This document shows positions 26,913 through 37,619 of a stretch of 64,000 nt of DNA, piece after piece. Every line of letters begins with the position of its first letter. Position 1 is the first letter of the stretch. Source of the DNA: Sporosarcina sp. FSL W7-1349 (GTDB taxonomy: Bacteria > Bacillota > Bacilli > Bacillales_A > Planococcaceae); NCBI RefSeq assembly GCF_038003045.1, contig NZ_JBBOOK010000001.1, positions 1,116,001 to 1,180,000 of the forward strand. The letters are read 5' to 3'. A model generated the notes under the pieces. The model was given only the letters and a program-made list of their open reading frames with translations, was not told the DNA's origin and made no database searches. The position numbers and the translations under genes were made by a program.

Positions 26913-27842
26913 CTTGTTTTCGTCTTTCGCAAATTCCGACTCCAGCCGTTTCATGAACTCCTCCGCAGCGCTATAGCCTTGCTGCTGCAAATACCAGTTA
27001 TTTGCGGCTGCCTCAATCAGACCGGCGACATCACGCCCCGGCTGCAATTGGATTTGGATATGCGGAACAGGCACATCCAAGTATGTCTTGTACTTCGTAT
27101 CAACTTCCAATTCATTGTTCAAGCTATTCTCCTGCCACTCCGTCAGCTCGATATCGAGCGCGATGCGGGTCTCTTCCTGGAAAGCGGCCCGTCCGTAGAG
27201 CCGTACGACATTCAGCAGTCCGATACTGCGCAGGGCAAGAAATTCCTTATTTTTTTCATCATGGGTACCGAGCAATGTTTGCGGGCTCAGCTTCTTCAAC
27301 ACGACGATATCGTCGGCTACAAGCCGATGCCCCCGCCCGATCAGGATATGGGCTGTCTCGCTCTTCCCGACGCCCGACTTGCCGCGTAATAAAACACCGA
27401 TCCCCGCAACGTTGACACAGACCCCATGGATCGCAATCTCGGGTGCCATCGCCTTCACAACGTAGGCATCCAATTTCGCGCTCATTTCGGTTGTCGAATC
27501 CGGCGTCCGAAGAACCGGGATATTCTCCTCCGTACAAAACTGGCGAAGCCCGAGCGGCTCCTCCTGCTGTGATGTGATGATGATGCATGGCGGATCATAA
27601 TAAACGATATTTTGAATGCGCAATTTGCACTCTTCATCGGAAAGCGTATGCAAGTAATTGATTTCATTCTTTCCGAGTATTTGGACGTGATCTTTCGCAA
27701 TAAAATCAAATTTGTCCAAGAACTCCAGGCCCGGCCGTCTCACCTTCGTTTTTTTCAGGACGCGGTGTAGATGGTCTTCGCCGACCAGCACTTCCACCGG
27801 AAACTGGCGAACGATATCGGCCACTGTCAATGTTATCACCAA
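26907..27842 (-). CDS. hprK: HPr kinase/phosphorylase
   Basis: HprK phosphorylates Ser46 of HPr with ATP or pyrophosphate and reverses it, controlling CcpA-dependent catabolite repression. The product is about 311 residues. The P-loop is GKSGVGKSETA (about 155), preceded by the typical HGVCVNVAGIGVLLRG, and followed by LVADDIVVLKK and the HprK signature DVPVPHIQIQLQPGRDVAGLIEAA. The start is TTG at 27842 or GTG at 27839, both behind GAGGGTGG; upstream frame is unsupported. It is monocistronic here; in many Bacillales it is followed by lgt. A cre box at 40671 fits an active HprK-CcpA circuit. Confidence 0.94.
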   Translation of the reverse strand: MVITLTVADIVRQFPVEVLVGEDHLHRVLKKTKVRRPGLEFLDKFDFIAKDHVQILGKNEINYLHTLSDEECKLRIQNIVYYDPPCIIITSQQEEPLGLRQFCTEENIPVLRTPDSTTEMSAKLDAYVVKAMAPEIAIHGVCVNVAGIGVLLRGKSGVGKSETAHILIGRGHRLVADDIVVLKKLSPQTLLGTHDEKNKEFLALRSIGLLNVVRLYGRAAFQEETRIALDIELTEWQENSLNNELEVDTKYKTYLDVPVPHIQIQLQPGRDVAGLIEAAANNWYLQQQGYSAAEEFMKRLESEFAKDENKQ

Positions 27843-27931
27843 GGTCCACCCTCTTTCATTCGAAAATTCACATGGTGACGTATCCCTATAGTATAGCATG
27901 CGTTCCACAGATTCATAACGGATATTAGCAT

Positions 27932-27969
27932 CAAAAAACACCAAGGCCGGAAAGTCCCCGGTCTTGGTG
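27932..27969 (-). terminator. Terminator after pbuX
   Basis: CACCAAGACCGG pairs with CCGGCCTTGGTG, followed by TTTTTT on the minus strand. Confidence 0.9.
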
Positions 27970-27978
27970 CTAACCTTG

Positions 27979-29885
<1,907 letters not shown>

Positions 29886-29900
29886 CTATGAAAATAAATA

Positions 29901-29959
29901 AAAAAGCCCGGACGATATTGCTCCAGACATACCCATGAGTGGAACAACATCACCCGAGC
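29901..29959 (-). terminator. Riboswitch-controlled terminator of xpt-pbuX
   Basis: A 19-pair stem (GCTCGGGTGATGTTGTTCC with GGAGCAATATCGTCCGGGC, including several G-U pairs) is followed by TTTTTT on the minus strand. It lies between the purine aptamer and the xpt start, as expected for transcription attenuation. Confidence 0.88.
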
Positions 29960-30027
29960 CGAATCGTCAGATGAAAAAGAAAAGAACGTTCCCGCATATC
30001 GAAGGACGATCTTCCTAATTGTTGCTT

Positions 30028-30094
30028 CTCATAGTCAATCCGTTTACGGCGGATCGGTAGAAACTGGCGGGCCATATTCCCGCGATTATATGAG
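30028..30094 (-). ncRNA. Guanine-class purine riboswitch aptamer
   Basis: Read on the minus strand, the element contains the invariant purine-aptamer parts: P1 strands CTCATATAAT ... CTATGAG, the loop AATATGG facing GCCAGTTTCTACC, and CCGTAAA before the third helix. The discriminating base is C in TTGACTATGAG, which specifies guanine/hypoxanthine rather than adenine. A terminator follows 70 bases downstream. Confidence 0.95.
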
Positions 30095-30267
30095 GTCAAG
30101 CTATTCAAGAATGAGTTTAGTATATCATGTGGGATTCATTTTTCAACCACTCCAAAAATATAAAAAGATTCGGTTTATTCCAAAAGGCAATTTAAAGTGA
30201 AATGGATGTCTAACCGGCCGCTAGTATGCTATCGTTAAGAAACATAGTCTCTATCGGAGGGTCCAGA

Positions 30268-31497
30268 TTGAAACAGAACACCGCTCAACATACCACTCGA
30301 AAATTACAATTTCCGGGCCATCTATGGCTTTTGATCATCGGCATCGTCTGCATTGCATCCACATTGCGATCTCCGTTGACTTCAGTCGGCCCCATTATCG
30401 AGCAGATCCGGGAAGGCACCGGGATTTCCAACCTATTGGCAGGATTCCTGACGACCATCCCGCTTCTTGCTTTTGCCATCATCTCACCGTTTGTCCCGAA
30501 ACTTTCCAGACGGTTCGGCTTGGAAAAGGCATTGTTCTTTTCGCTTTGCCTCTTATTATCCGGCACTATCATCCGTTCTCTCGGAGCTACTCCCTCATTG
30601 TTGATCGGGACATTCCTGATTGGGATCGCCATCGCATTCGGGAATGTGTTGCTGCCAAGTTTGTTGAAACTGAGCTTTCCGCTGCATGTCGGGTTGATGA
30701 CCGGAATCTACTCGATGTCCATGAACATCTCAGCCACGCTCGCTTCCGGTGTAGCCGTCCCAATCGCGACTGAGACAACGTTCGGATGGCAAGGGGCGTT
30801 GGGGGTGTGGGGCGTTTTAGCGTTCATCGCCGTTATCGTGTGGCTTCCCCAATTACGGAGCAAAGACAATGTGGCCGTTCCGGCAACGAATAAGACAATC
30901 GGCAAGGACACGCCCCTCTGGCGTTCTCCGATTGCCTGGAGCGTCACTTTTTTCATGGGCTTGCAATCATTGTTATTTTATACGACATCCGCTTGGATAC
31001 CGGAAGTATTGAAGTCGGATGGCATGTCAGCAAATCGCGCGGGGTGGATGTTGTCGCTTCTGCAATTCTCCCAAATGCCGATGACATTCATCATCCCGAT
31101 TTTGGCAGATAGGGTGAAGAGCCAGAGAACAATCGTGCTAGGAGTCGTGCTTTTGTTTGTACTCGGTTATGGCGGGGTACTAGTCGGCGGGACAGCGTTC
31201 ACTCCCTTATGGATGATCCTGATCGGGATAGCCGGCGGAGCTGCATTCGGGCTGGCGATGATGTTCTTCACGTTGCGCACCCATACACCGCAGCAAGCGG
31301 CCGAGCTGTCGGGGATGGCGCAATCACTCGGCTACGCGCTGGCAGCGGTCGGCCCCGTCCTATTCGGGTCCTTGCATGACCTATCGGGAAATTGGACAAC
31401 CCCGATGATCATTTTATTCGTTGCGATTGCTCTGCTATTAGTCAGCGGATTACAAGCTGGGAAAAATGTCTTCGCTTTTCCGCGGGATAGTGAGTAA
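30268..31497 (+). CDS. MFS transporter (CynX/NimT-like)
   Basis: A 409-residue transporter of the CynX/NimT branch of the major facilitator superfamily, with about 12 helices. Features are RSPLTSVGPIIEQIREGTGI after the first helix, the cytoplasmic PKLSRRFGLEKALF between helices 2 and 3, and the C-terminal half starting at FMGLQSLLFYTTSAW. Substrates of the group include cyanate and nitroimidazoles; no ligand can be inferred. The start TTG at 30268 follows GGAGGG. Its own terminator is split by an IS3 element. Confidence 0.85.
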   Translation: MKQNTAQHTTRKLQFPGHLWLLIIGIVCIASTLRSPLTSVGPIIEQIREGTGISNLLAGFLTTIPLLAFAIISPFVPKLSRRFGLEKALFFSLCLLLSGTIIRSLGATPSLLIGTFLIGIAIAFGNVLLPSLLKLSFPLHVGLMTGIYSMSMNISATLASGVAVPIATETTFGWQGALGVWGVLAFIAVIVWLPQLRSKDNVAVPATNKTIGKDTPLWRSPIAWSVTFFMGLQSLLFYTTSAWIPEVLKSDGMSANRAGWMLSLLQFSQMPMTFIIPILADRVKSQRTIVLGVVLLFVLGYGGVLVGGTAFTPLWMILIGIAGGAAFGLAMMFFTLRTHTPQQAAELSGMAQSLGYALAAVGPVLFGSLHDLSGNWTTPMIILFVAIALLLVSGLQAGKNVFAFPRDSE

Positions 31498-31640
31498 TCT
31501 GTAAAATAAAACAGCTTCCGTCCCTTCTCTGAACTGAACCCCAAATGGTAGACACTTTTAAAAAAGTGACCCCATTTGGGGTTTTTTCTGTCTAAAAGCC
31601 TAAGTATACTAAAATGACTATCCTGACAGGAGTGTTTTCA

Positions 31641-32060
31641 ATGAGTAAAATAATCTTCAATGAACACCAACGTAGAATATTAGAAGCTAATCCTAATGTG
31701 AAATCAGTTTCTGATCGTTCGATCCAATACAATCCCGAATTCAAATTGTTAGCTGTCAAAGAGAATCAGGGCGGTAAAGGTCCTTCTCAAATTTTTATTG
31801 AAAATGGATTTGACTTAGAAATGATTGGTACGAAGAAAGCTAAAGAATCTCTTAGTCGTTGGAGAAGAACCTATAAGCTTCACGGTGAAGAGGGATTTTT
31901 TGAGGAACGCCGTGGAAAAGGAAGTACTGGACGTCCATCAACTAAAGGATTATCTCCTGAGAAAAAACTTGAAAAAGCTGAAGCACGAATTAAATATCTT
32001 GAAGCTGAGGTCGAGTTGTTAAAAAAGCTAGAAGAACTAGAAAGGCAGGCGAAGAAGTAA
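31641..32060 (+). CDS. IS3-family transposase OrfA
   Basis: The 139-residue OrfA supplies the N-terminal DNA-binding part: a helix-turn-helix region around residues 40-75 (SQIFIENGFDLEMIGTKKA then RWRRTYK) and a C-terminal coiled-coil/leucine-zipper (KKLEKAEARIKYLEAEVELL). The start ATG at 31641 follows AGGAG. A slippery AAAAAAG near the end allows fusion to OrfB. Confidence 0.9.
   Translation: MSKIIFNEHQRRILEANPNVKSVSDRSIQYNPEFKLLAVKENQGGKGPSQIFIENGFDLEMIGTKKAKESLSRWRRTYKLHGEEGFFEERRGKGSTGRPSTKGLSPEKKLEKAEARIKYLEAEVELLKKLEELERQAKK
32021..32027 (+). promoter_or_regulatory. Programmed -1 frameshift site
   Basis: The heptamer AAAAAAG lies 33 bases before the orfA stop. After it the -1 frame is open without interruption into orfB, giving an OrfAB fusion, the IS3-family transposase. 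Confidence 0.75.
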
Positions 32061-32098
32061 TACTGACATCAGCTGAGAAATATCAGGTTATTAATGAA

Positions 32099-32968
32099 GT
32101 GATTCGCAAGTTTCAATTAAAGGGATTCACAGCGCACCTGTGCAGAGTGGCAAAAGTACATCGAAGTGGTTACTATGCATGGCTAGAAAAATCGGAGAGT
32201 CATGCCGTCCGCGAGGAAAACGACTATCAAGATTACCTGTTACTTAAATGTGTTTATGATGCATTCAAAGGGAAAATCGGCTATCGAGGCCTCTATATGA
32301 CGCTAGAGGGATTACTGGAGACCCCTATGAATCATAAGAAGATCCTTCGTTTAATGCGTAAGTTTAATCTCTTTACCAAAATACGAAGAAAAAATCCTTA
32401 TAGAAATATAGCTCAGGCTACTCAAGAACACCGTACGGTGCCAAACCACTTGAATCGACAATTCACTCAAGATGAACCAGGCAAAATCTTCGTCACAGAC
32501 ATTACTTATCTCCAAATGAAAACTGGACAAACTGCTTATCTTTCCTGTGTAAAGGATATAGCTAGCCGTGAAATAATCGCTTATGAACTTTCAGTAAGCT
32601 TAAGTATGGGTATTGTATATCGAACCTTACGTAAGCTTAAGGAAGCATTAGACGGAAATGTCCATCCAGAAGCAATGATTCATTCTGATCAAGGTTTTCA
32701 CTATACACACCCAGAATACCAAGCACGTGTGAAAGCAATGCAACTCACACAGTCCATGTCCCGAAGGGGGAATTGTTTGGACAACGCACCTATCGAATCA
32801 TTTTTTGGTCATTTTAAGGACGATGTAGACTACAAGGAAGCATCCAGTCTGTTAGAGCTGAAAATAATGATAGATGAATATATGGGTCACTACAACTGCA
32901 CACGCAAACAATGGGATTTAAAAAAGATGACTCCGGAACAATACCGAAGTCATCTCTTAGCTGCCTAG
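32099..32968 (+). CDS. IS3-family transposase OrfB (rve integrase core)
   Basis: OrfB is the DDE catalytic half. The frame is open upstream to the frameshift site, so the true product is probably the OrfAB fusion from 31641; a GTG at 32099 gives a 289-residue form. Catalytic residues are D in FVTDITYLQM, D in IHSDQGFHYTHPEYQ and E in CLDNAPIESFFGHFKDD, the last two 35 residues apart. An HTH_21 motif (KIGYRGLYMTLEGLLETPMN) is near residue 60. Confidence 0.9.
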   Translation: MIRKFQLKGFTAHLCRVAKVHRSGYYAWLEKSESHAVREENDYQDYLLLKCVYDAFKGKIGYRGLYMTLEGLLETPMNHKKILRLMRKFNLFTKIRRKNPYRNIAQATQEHRTVPNHLNRQFTQDEPGKIFVTDITYLQMKTGQTAYLSCVKDIASREIIAYELSVSLSMGIVYRTLRKLKEALDGNVHPEAMIHSDQGFHYTHPEYQARVKAMQLTQSMSRRGNCLDNAPIESFFGHFKDDVDYKEASSLLELKIMIDEYMGHYNCTRKQWDLKKMTPEQYRSHLLAA

Positions 32969-33140
32969 ATTAAAACGTCGTTTTTTTAAACTGTCCATTA
33001 TATGGGGCTCAGTTCACTCTGGAGCGGAAGCTGTTTCTTATTTGGTTTTTGGCAAAATCAATTGCCCGATAGCTCAGTAGTTGTCTTGGACCCAGCCAAT
33101 CTGGGGGCAGGCTAACCACCCTCTGAGTTTCCGTTCCCCC

Positions 33141-33953
33141 TCAAACATGAGAAATATCGTAAGTTCTCGGTTCTTTGTCACCTGTTGTCTCTTGCTTGGA
33201 AAGATCCATCTCCAACACGATCGGACAATGGTCGCTGCCCATGACATGTGAATGGATATGCGCAGCTAGCAAATAGGGCGCGAGTCTTTCGGACGCAAGG
33301 AAATAATCGATCCGCCATCCGATATTGCGCTCCCGCACTTTCGACATATAGGACCACCACGTGTAAGCCTCCGTCCGCTCGGGATTGAAATGCCGGAATG
33401 TGTCAATGAAACCTTCCGCCAGCAGCATCGTCATTTTTCCCCGTTCTTCAAAAGTGAAACCGGAGTTGCCGATATTCGATTTGACATTCCGGATATCGAT
33501 TTCCTGGTGGGCAACATTCAGATCGCCACAGAGAATGACCGGCTTGCGGCGATCCAATTCCGTCAAATGCTGCCGCATCCGTTCTTCCCACTCCAACCGG
33601 AAAGGGAGGCGCGCCAAATCCCGTTGCGCATTCGGTGCATAAATATTTACCAAATAAAATCGAGGGAATTCGAGCGTCAAAATCCGGCCTTCCGACTCCT
33701 CCTCCAACTCCCCGACCCCATATCGAACGGAAAGGGGCTTCTCTTTTGTAAAAACCGCCGTTCCCGAGTATCCTTTCTTCTCCGCGTAGTTCCAATATTG
33801 ATGGTAACCATCAAGTTGCAAATCGATCTGGCCTTCCTGCAATTTCGTCTCTTGCACGCAGAAAATATCGGCGTCCATCGCTTCAAAATATTCGAGGAAC
33901 CCTTTGCGCACACACGCCCGCAGGCCATTGACATTCCATGATACCAACTTCAT
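33141..33953 (-). CDS. exoA: Exodeoxyribonuclease III / AP endonuclease
   Basis: A 270-residue Mg-dependent exonuclease III-type repair enzyme: it nicks abasic sites and removes 3' blocking groups. Family motifs are KLVSWNVNGLRAC, the metal-binding Glu in FCVQETKLQ, LCGDLNVAH, and GSDHCPIVLEMD at the end. The ATG at 33953 begins the conserved start MKLVSWNVNG; the frame opens upstream at 33986 without support. Confidence 0.94.
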   Translation of the reverse strand: MKLVSWNVNGLRACVRKGFLEYFEAMDADIFCVQETKLQEGQIDLQLDGYHQYWNYAEKKGYSGTAVFTKEKPLSVRYGVGELEEESEGRILTLEFPRFYLVNIYAPNAQRDLARLPFRLEWEERMRQHLTELDRRKPVILCGDLNVAHQEIDIRNVKSNIGNSGFTFEERGKMTMLLAEGFIDTFRHFNPERTEAYTWWSYMSKVRERNIGWRIDYFLASERLAPYLLAAHIHSHVMGSDHCPIVLEMDLSKQETTGDKEPRTYDISHV

Positions 33954-34046
33954 TTCATCTTGACCTCTTTTCATGCAAACATACAATGATTCTATCGCAT
34001 TTACGGAGGAATCGAAAGTTTATTCACACGACCTATATCCGGCAAC

Positions 34047-35177
34047 TTATAATAAAATTGCCTTTGCTACCGCATATAAATCAAGATCGATGTCCAATGA
34101 TCCAGATCCTTCCGTCACGAGTTTGGCCAGCTGCCCGCCTAAAAACGGGCCAACCGTCAATCCGGAAGCCCCAAGACCATTTGCCAAAAACAGACCCGCT
34201 GTCCCAGGCACGTCACCGATGACGGGGAGGAAATCAGGGGTGAACGGGCGGTATCCGACGCGTACTTCAGCAAATTCTCCGTCAGCAAGGCCTGGTGCAA
34301 CCGACAACGCTTTCTGCAAGACTTCCGCTACTCCGCCTGCGGTCACCCGCAAGTCGAATTCCCGATCATCTTCATGCGTCGCCCCCATGACAATCCGCCC
34401 CCCGTCAAACGCCACGATGTATTGATCATTTGGCGGCATCACGACTGGCCATCCGGTTGTTTCGAAATTCTCCAGTTGCAAGTGGACAATCTGCGCTTTC
34501 TGACCCTTCACTTGCAGGCGAACACCGATCGGCTCCAACAGTTCCGCAGCCCATGCACCAGCCGTGATAATAACCGTATCAGCCGGAATCTCTTCCTGCC
34601 CGACTTCGACGCCGGTAATCCGCTTGCCATCCGACAGCAGCCGGGCGTCCCCTGCCAAAACGCGAGCCCCGTGCTTCTTCGCCGCACGGACAAGAGCATT
34701 CCGCAATTCACGGCCATTCACCCGGGCTGCGCCGCTTATATGGACAGAGCGGTAATTTGATGCAACCGGAGGAAAAAGCTCCACCGTGGATTCAGCCGAC
34801 AGCTGACGGATATCCCCCACTTCGGGCGCATTCTCCCGCCTCAACCGGGCCCGCTCCTCCATTTTCGCCAATTTCACTTCATCCGTATGGAGGCTGACGG
34901 CCCCGACCCGCTTATAGCCGGTATCCGTCTCGCCATCTTCTTCCAATCGAGCGATTAACGACGCATAATAGGCCGCCCCATTTTTGGCAAGGGCATACCA
35001 TGCTTTGTTGCGTCGCTGGGAGAGCCAGGGGCAAATGATCCCTGCTGCGGCATCCGTTCCCTGGCCAGCGTCCTGCCGATCCACGAGGAGCACATCCTCC
35101 CCCGCCCTCGCTAAATGATACGCGGTGGAAGCTCCAAGGATCCCTCCCCCGACTACGATGAAACGTTTCAATGCCAC
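34047..35177 (-). CDS. FAD-dependent D-amino acid oxidase/dehydrogenase (DadA family)
   Basis: A 376-residue DAO-family flavoprotein. The N-terminal Rossmann motif IVVGGGILGASTAYHLARAG binds FAD, and the C-terminal PDFLPVIGDVPGTAGLFLANGLGASGLTVGP is the second FAD/substrate segment. Members oxidise D-amino acids, glycine or sarcosine; the substrate here is unknown. The start overlaps the stop of the GGDEF-EAL gene by ten bases. Confidence 0.85.
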   Translation of the reverse strand: MALKRFIVVGGGILGASTAYHLARAGEDVLLVDRQDAGQGTDAAAGIICPWLSQRRNKAWYALAKNGAAYYASLIARLEEDGETDTGYKRVGAVSLHTDEVKLAKMEERARLRRENAPEVGDIRQLSAESTVELFPPVASNYRSVHISGAARVNGRELRNALVRAAKKHGARVLAGDARLLSDGKRITGVEVGQEEIPADTVIITAGAWAAELLEPIGVRLQVKGQKAQIVHLQLENFETTGWPVVMPPNDQYIVAFDGGRIVMGATHEDDREFDLRVTAGGVAEVLQKALSVAPGLADGEFAEVRVGYRPFTPDFLPVIGDVPGTAGLFLANGLGASGLTVGPFLGGQLAKLVTEGSGSLDIDLDLYAVAKAILL

Positions 35178-37312
35178 CCCTCCGGTTTAAATCCGTCTTC
35201 CAAAAACTTTCGTAAATCAGGCTCGGATAGCGGTTTGCTGAATAAAAACCCCTGGCCGCAATCACAGCCGATCGTCAACAGTTCGGCCGCTTGCCCCACC
35301 GTTTCGATTCCCTCCGCGACCACTCGCATATCTAGAGTCTCTGCAATCGTCAAAATCGCCTTTACGATCGCTTTGCTATCTTTATCCTGGTCGATTCCAT
35401 CGATGAATAATTTATCAATTTTCAACGTATCCACTGGCAATTCCTTCAAATAACTGAATGAGCTATACCCTTTTCCGAAATCATCTATTGTAATATGGAC
35501 TCCAAGCCCCCGCACCTTTTCCAAGATCGTCGAAGCATTGTGCACATCCATGAACGCGCTTTCGGTCACTTCGATTTCCAGCAAGCTCGGAACTAATCCG
35601 GTTTCTTCCAAAATCGTCTGGACCATTTGGGCAAAATGGAGTTGAAACAACTGCTTCATGGAAACATTGACGGAAATCCGGTGAATCGGCAGTCCCGCTT
35701 GCATCCATTCCTCCATTTGGCGGCATGCTTCCTGCATGACCCATTCACCCAATCGGATGATCATTCCGGTTTCTTCCGCCAGAGGAATGAATTTCGCAGG
35801 CGAAATAATGCCGAGCTCCGGATGTTCCCAACGGACCAAAGCCTCGACTCCGATCAGTTCCATCCGGGCAAAATTCACTTTCGGTTGATAGTGAAGAATG
35901 AATTGGTCTTCCTCAATCGCCTTCCGCAACTCACTTTCCAACAAAGTACGCTCATTCGACTTCGCCTTCATTTCCGGAGTGAAAGCGGCATATTCTCCAC
36001 GCCGGCCATCTTTCACTGTATCGAGAGCGGCAGCGGCTTGGGATAAAAGGGAGCTGAAATCATCCGCACTATCCGGGTTAGAAATCGAATAGCCGATACT
36101 GCAAGAAATGGTAAGACAATGGTTGATGAGTTGCATCGGTTGTTGGAAGCTCTGTTGGATCCTTTCCGCAATTTGAACGACGAAGGAATCATCCAAAATG
36201 CCTGGAAGGAGAATTGTGAATTCGTCGCCCCCCAACCGTGCAACAAGATCATTTTCCCGTAAAGACTCCTTGATGCGGCCGGCCGCCTTCCGCAAGAGCA
36301 AATCCCCCGTCTCATGTCCCCACGAATCATTGATCATTTTGAATCGGTCCAAATCGACGATCATGACGGCAACACGGAGGCCATCCCGATGCGCTTTCCG
36401 AAGTTCTTCCAGAAGACGTTCCACAAACAGCCACCGATTCGGCAACTCGGTCAGCGAGTCATAATAGGCAAGCTGGTGGATCAGTTCATCCTCTTTTTTC
36501 CGTTCCGTGATATCCCTTGCCACGAAAGCATATTGGGACACCTTCCCATCTTTATCATGAATCGGATTGATGGTCGTCTCTAACAGGAGGGGTGTTCCGT
36601 CGGTCTGCACGATGCGAAACTCCATTTTGGAAATCTTCTTCAGATGGTCGGAAATTTCCTTCATCTCCTGTTGAAGCATCACCCAGTCCTCTTCAGGCAT
36701 CCAATCTTTCAGTTTCGTCTTCATCATCGATTCCAAATCGAGAGCGAATAATGTTTCAACCGATGGAGATAAGTAGTCAAACCGGCCATCCCGGTTGAAG
36801 ATGCCGATCAGATCCGAAACGTTTTCCGCGACGAGGAAAAAACGTTCTTCATTTTCTTTGAGCTTTTGTTCGGCTTCGACCCGTTTCGTAATATCATTCC
36901 GGATCGAGACATATTGATACGGTAAGCCCTCTTCATCCAAAAAAGGGATGATGACTGTCTGGACCCAATAATGCGATCCGTCTTTTGCCCGATTCCTAAT
37001 TTCCCCACGCCATACACTTCCCGATCCGATGACTTTCCAAAGTTCCTTGAAAAATTCCGGCGGATGATAATTCGAATTGATGATGCGATGGGTGGCGCCA
37101 ATCAATTCCGACCGTGTATAACCAGATATTTTGCAAAACTGGCTATTGACATATCGGATTACGCCTTTCTTATCGGTGATTGCAACAATAGAAGACTTGT
37201 CCAAAGCTCTTTTGAGATTCTCCAAATCTCGTTTCGTGGAAAACTCAAGTTCCTTTTCATTTCGATCCGCTTCTTGGATTCCTGGAATATTGCCGGTCTG
37301 ATCATGTATCAT
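35168..37312 (-). CDS. PAS-GGDEF-EAL cyclic di-GMP signalling protein
   Basis: A 714-residue cytoplasmic protein. Two PAS domains lie at about 30-155 (IVAITDKKGVIRYVNSQFC; WVQTVIIPFLDEEG) and 155-280 (LIGIFNRDGRFDYLSPSVE). A diguanylate cyclase domain at 285-450 has the intact active site RLGGDEFTILLPG. An EAL phosphodiesterase domain at 465-705 has IGVEALVRWEHPELG, VSVNVSMKQL and DDFGKGYSS. Both catalytic motifs look complete, so net activity is not predictable. No transmembrane segment was seen. Confidence 0.92.
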   Translation of the reverse strand: MIHDQTGNIPGIQEADRNEKELEFSTKRDLENLKRALDKSSIVAITDKKGVIRYVNSQFCKISGYTRSELIGATHRIINSNYHPPEFFKELWKVIGSGSVWRGEIRNRAKDGSHYWVQTVIIPFLDEEGLPYQYVSIRNDITKRVEAEQKLKENEERFFLVAENVSDLIGIFNRDGRFDYLSPSVETLFALDLESMMKTKLKDWMPEEDWVMLQQEMKEISDHLKKISKMEFRIVQTDGTPLLLETTINPIHDKDGKVSQYAFVARDITERKKEDELIHQLAYYDSLTELPNRWLFVERLLEELRKAHRDGLRVAVMIVDLDRFKMINDSWGHETGDLLLRKAAGRIKESLRENDLVARLGGDEFTILLPGILDDSFVVQIAERIQQSFQQPMQLINHCLTISCSIGYSISNPDSADDFSSLLSQAAAALDTVKDGRRGEYAAFTPEMKAKSNERTLLESELRKAIEEDQFILHYQPKVNFARMELIGVEALVRWEHPELGIISPAKFIPLAEETGMIIRLGEWVMQEACRQMEEWMQAGLPIHRISVNVSMKQLFQLHFAQMVQTILEETGLVPSLLEIEVTESAFMDVHNASTILEKVRGLGVHITIDDFGKGYSSFSYLKELPVDTLKIDKLFIDGIDQDKDSKAIVKAILTIAETLDMRVVAEGIETVGQAAELLTIGCDCGQGFLFSKPLSEPDLRKFLEDGFKPEGWH

Positions 37313-37619
37313 CTCGTATCAGCTCCCGATTTGTTCATCCGATGGCGACAGGCACCCCGGTGATTATATTGCAATGCAATTACATTGACGGCCCAAGTCC
37401 TACCAAGTGCCTGACAGGGCTTCATTCCTGCTAAAAAACTGTTATGTATAATGCTATAAATGAATAAAACCGACCAATAACAATTGGTCGGTTGCTTATT
37501 TCGCTCTCAACCGATCATAGTTCCAACTAGGGTGCTGCCGGTTTTATTGACCGTGGTAATCTACCCTAATTGTACTATTTCTTGGTTGTTTTGGAAAGGC
37601 GGAATTATGTCCCTATCAA
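37313..37619. other. Intergenic region between GGDEF-EAL and the ABC importer
   Basis: Apart from the hairpin at 37464-37493 and some inverted GGT-rich stretches near 37530-37560 no gene is seen. Confidence 0.5.
37464..37493 (-). terminator. Likely terminator of the ABC importer operon
   Basis: ACCGACCAAT pairs with ATTGGTCGGT, followed by TTTTATT on the minus strand; it lies about 130 bases after the ATPase stop. Confidence 0.6.

Larger units (their letters stand above)
31530..33016 (+). mobile_element. IS3-family insertion sequence (1487 bp)
   Basis: The ends are imperfect inverted repeats starting TGAACTGAACCCCAAATGG on the left and TGAACTGAGCCCCATATAA (complement) on the right. A 3-bp direct repeat CTC flanks the element (31527-31529 and 33017-33019), as expected for IS3-family transposition. 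Both reading frames and the -1 frameshift site are intact. Codon use is A+T-richer than neighbours. It looks recent and potentially active. Confidence 0.92.
31509..33036. terminator. Terminator of the MFS gene, split by an insertion sequence
   Basis: Left arm AAACAGCTTCCG (31509-31520) and right arm CGGAAGCTGTTT (33025-33036) are perfect 12-base complements. They are now separated by the IS3 element, which entered the loop; without it the loop would be about 14 bases. Confidence 0.8.

Noticed and set aside
33065-33140. tRNA-like start GCCCGATAGCTCAGTAG
   Set aside because: No T-loop, anticodon arm or 3' acceptor partner follows; only the D-arm-like words resemble a tRNA.
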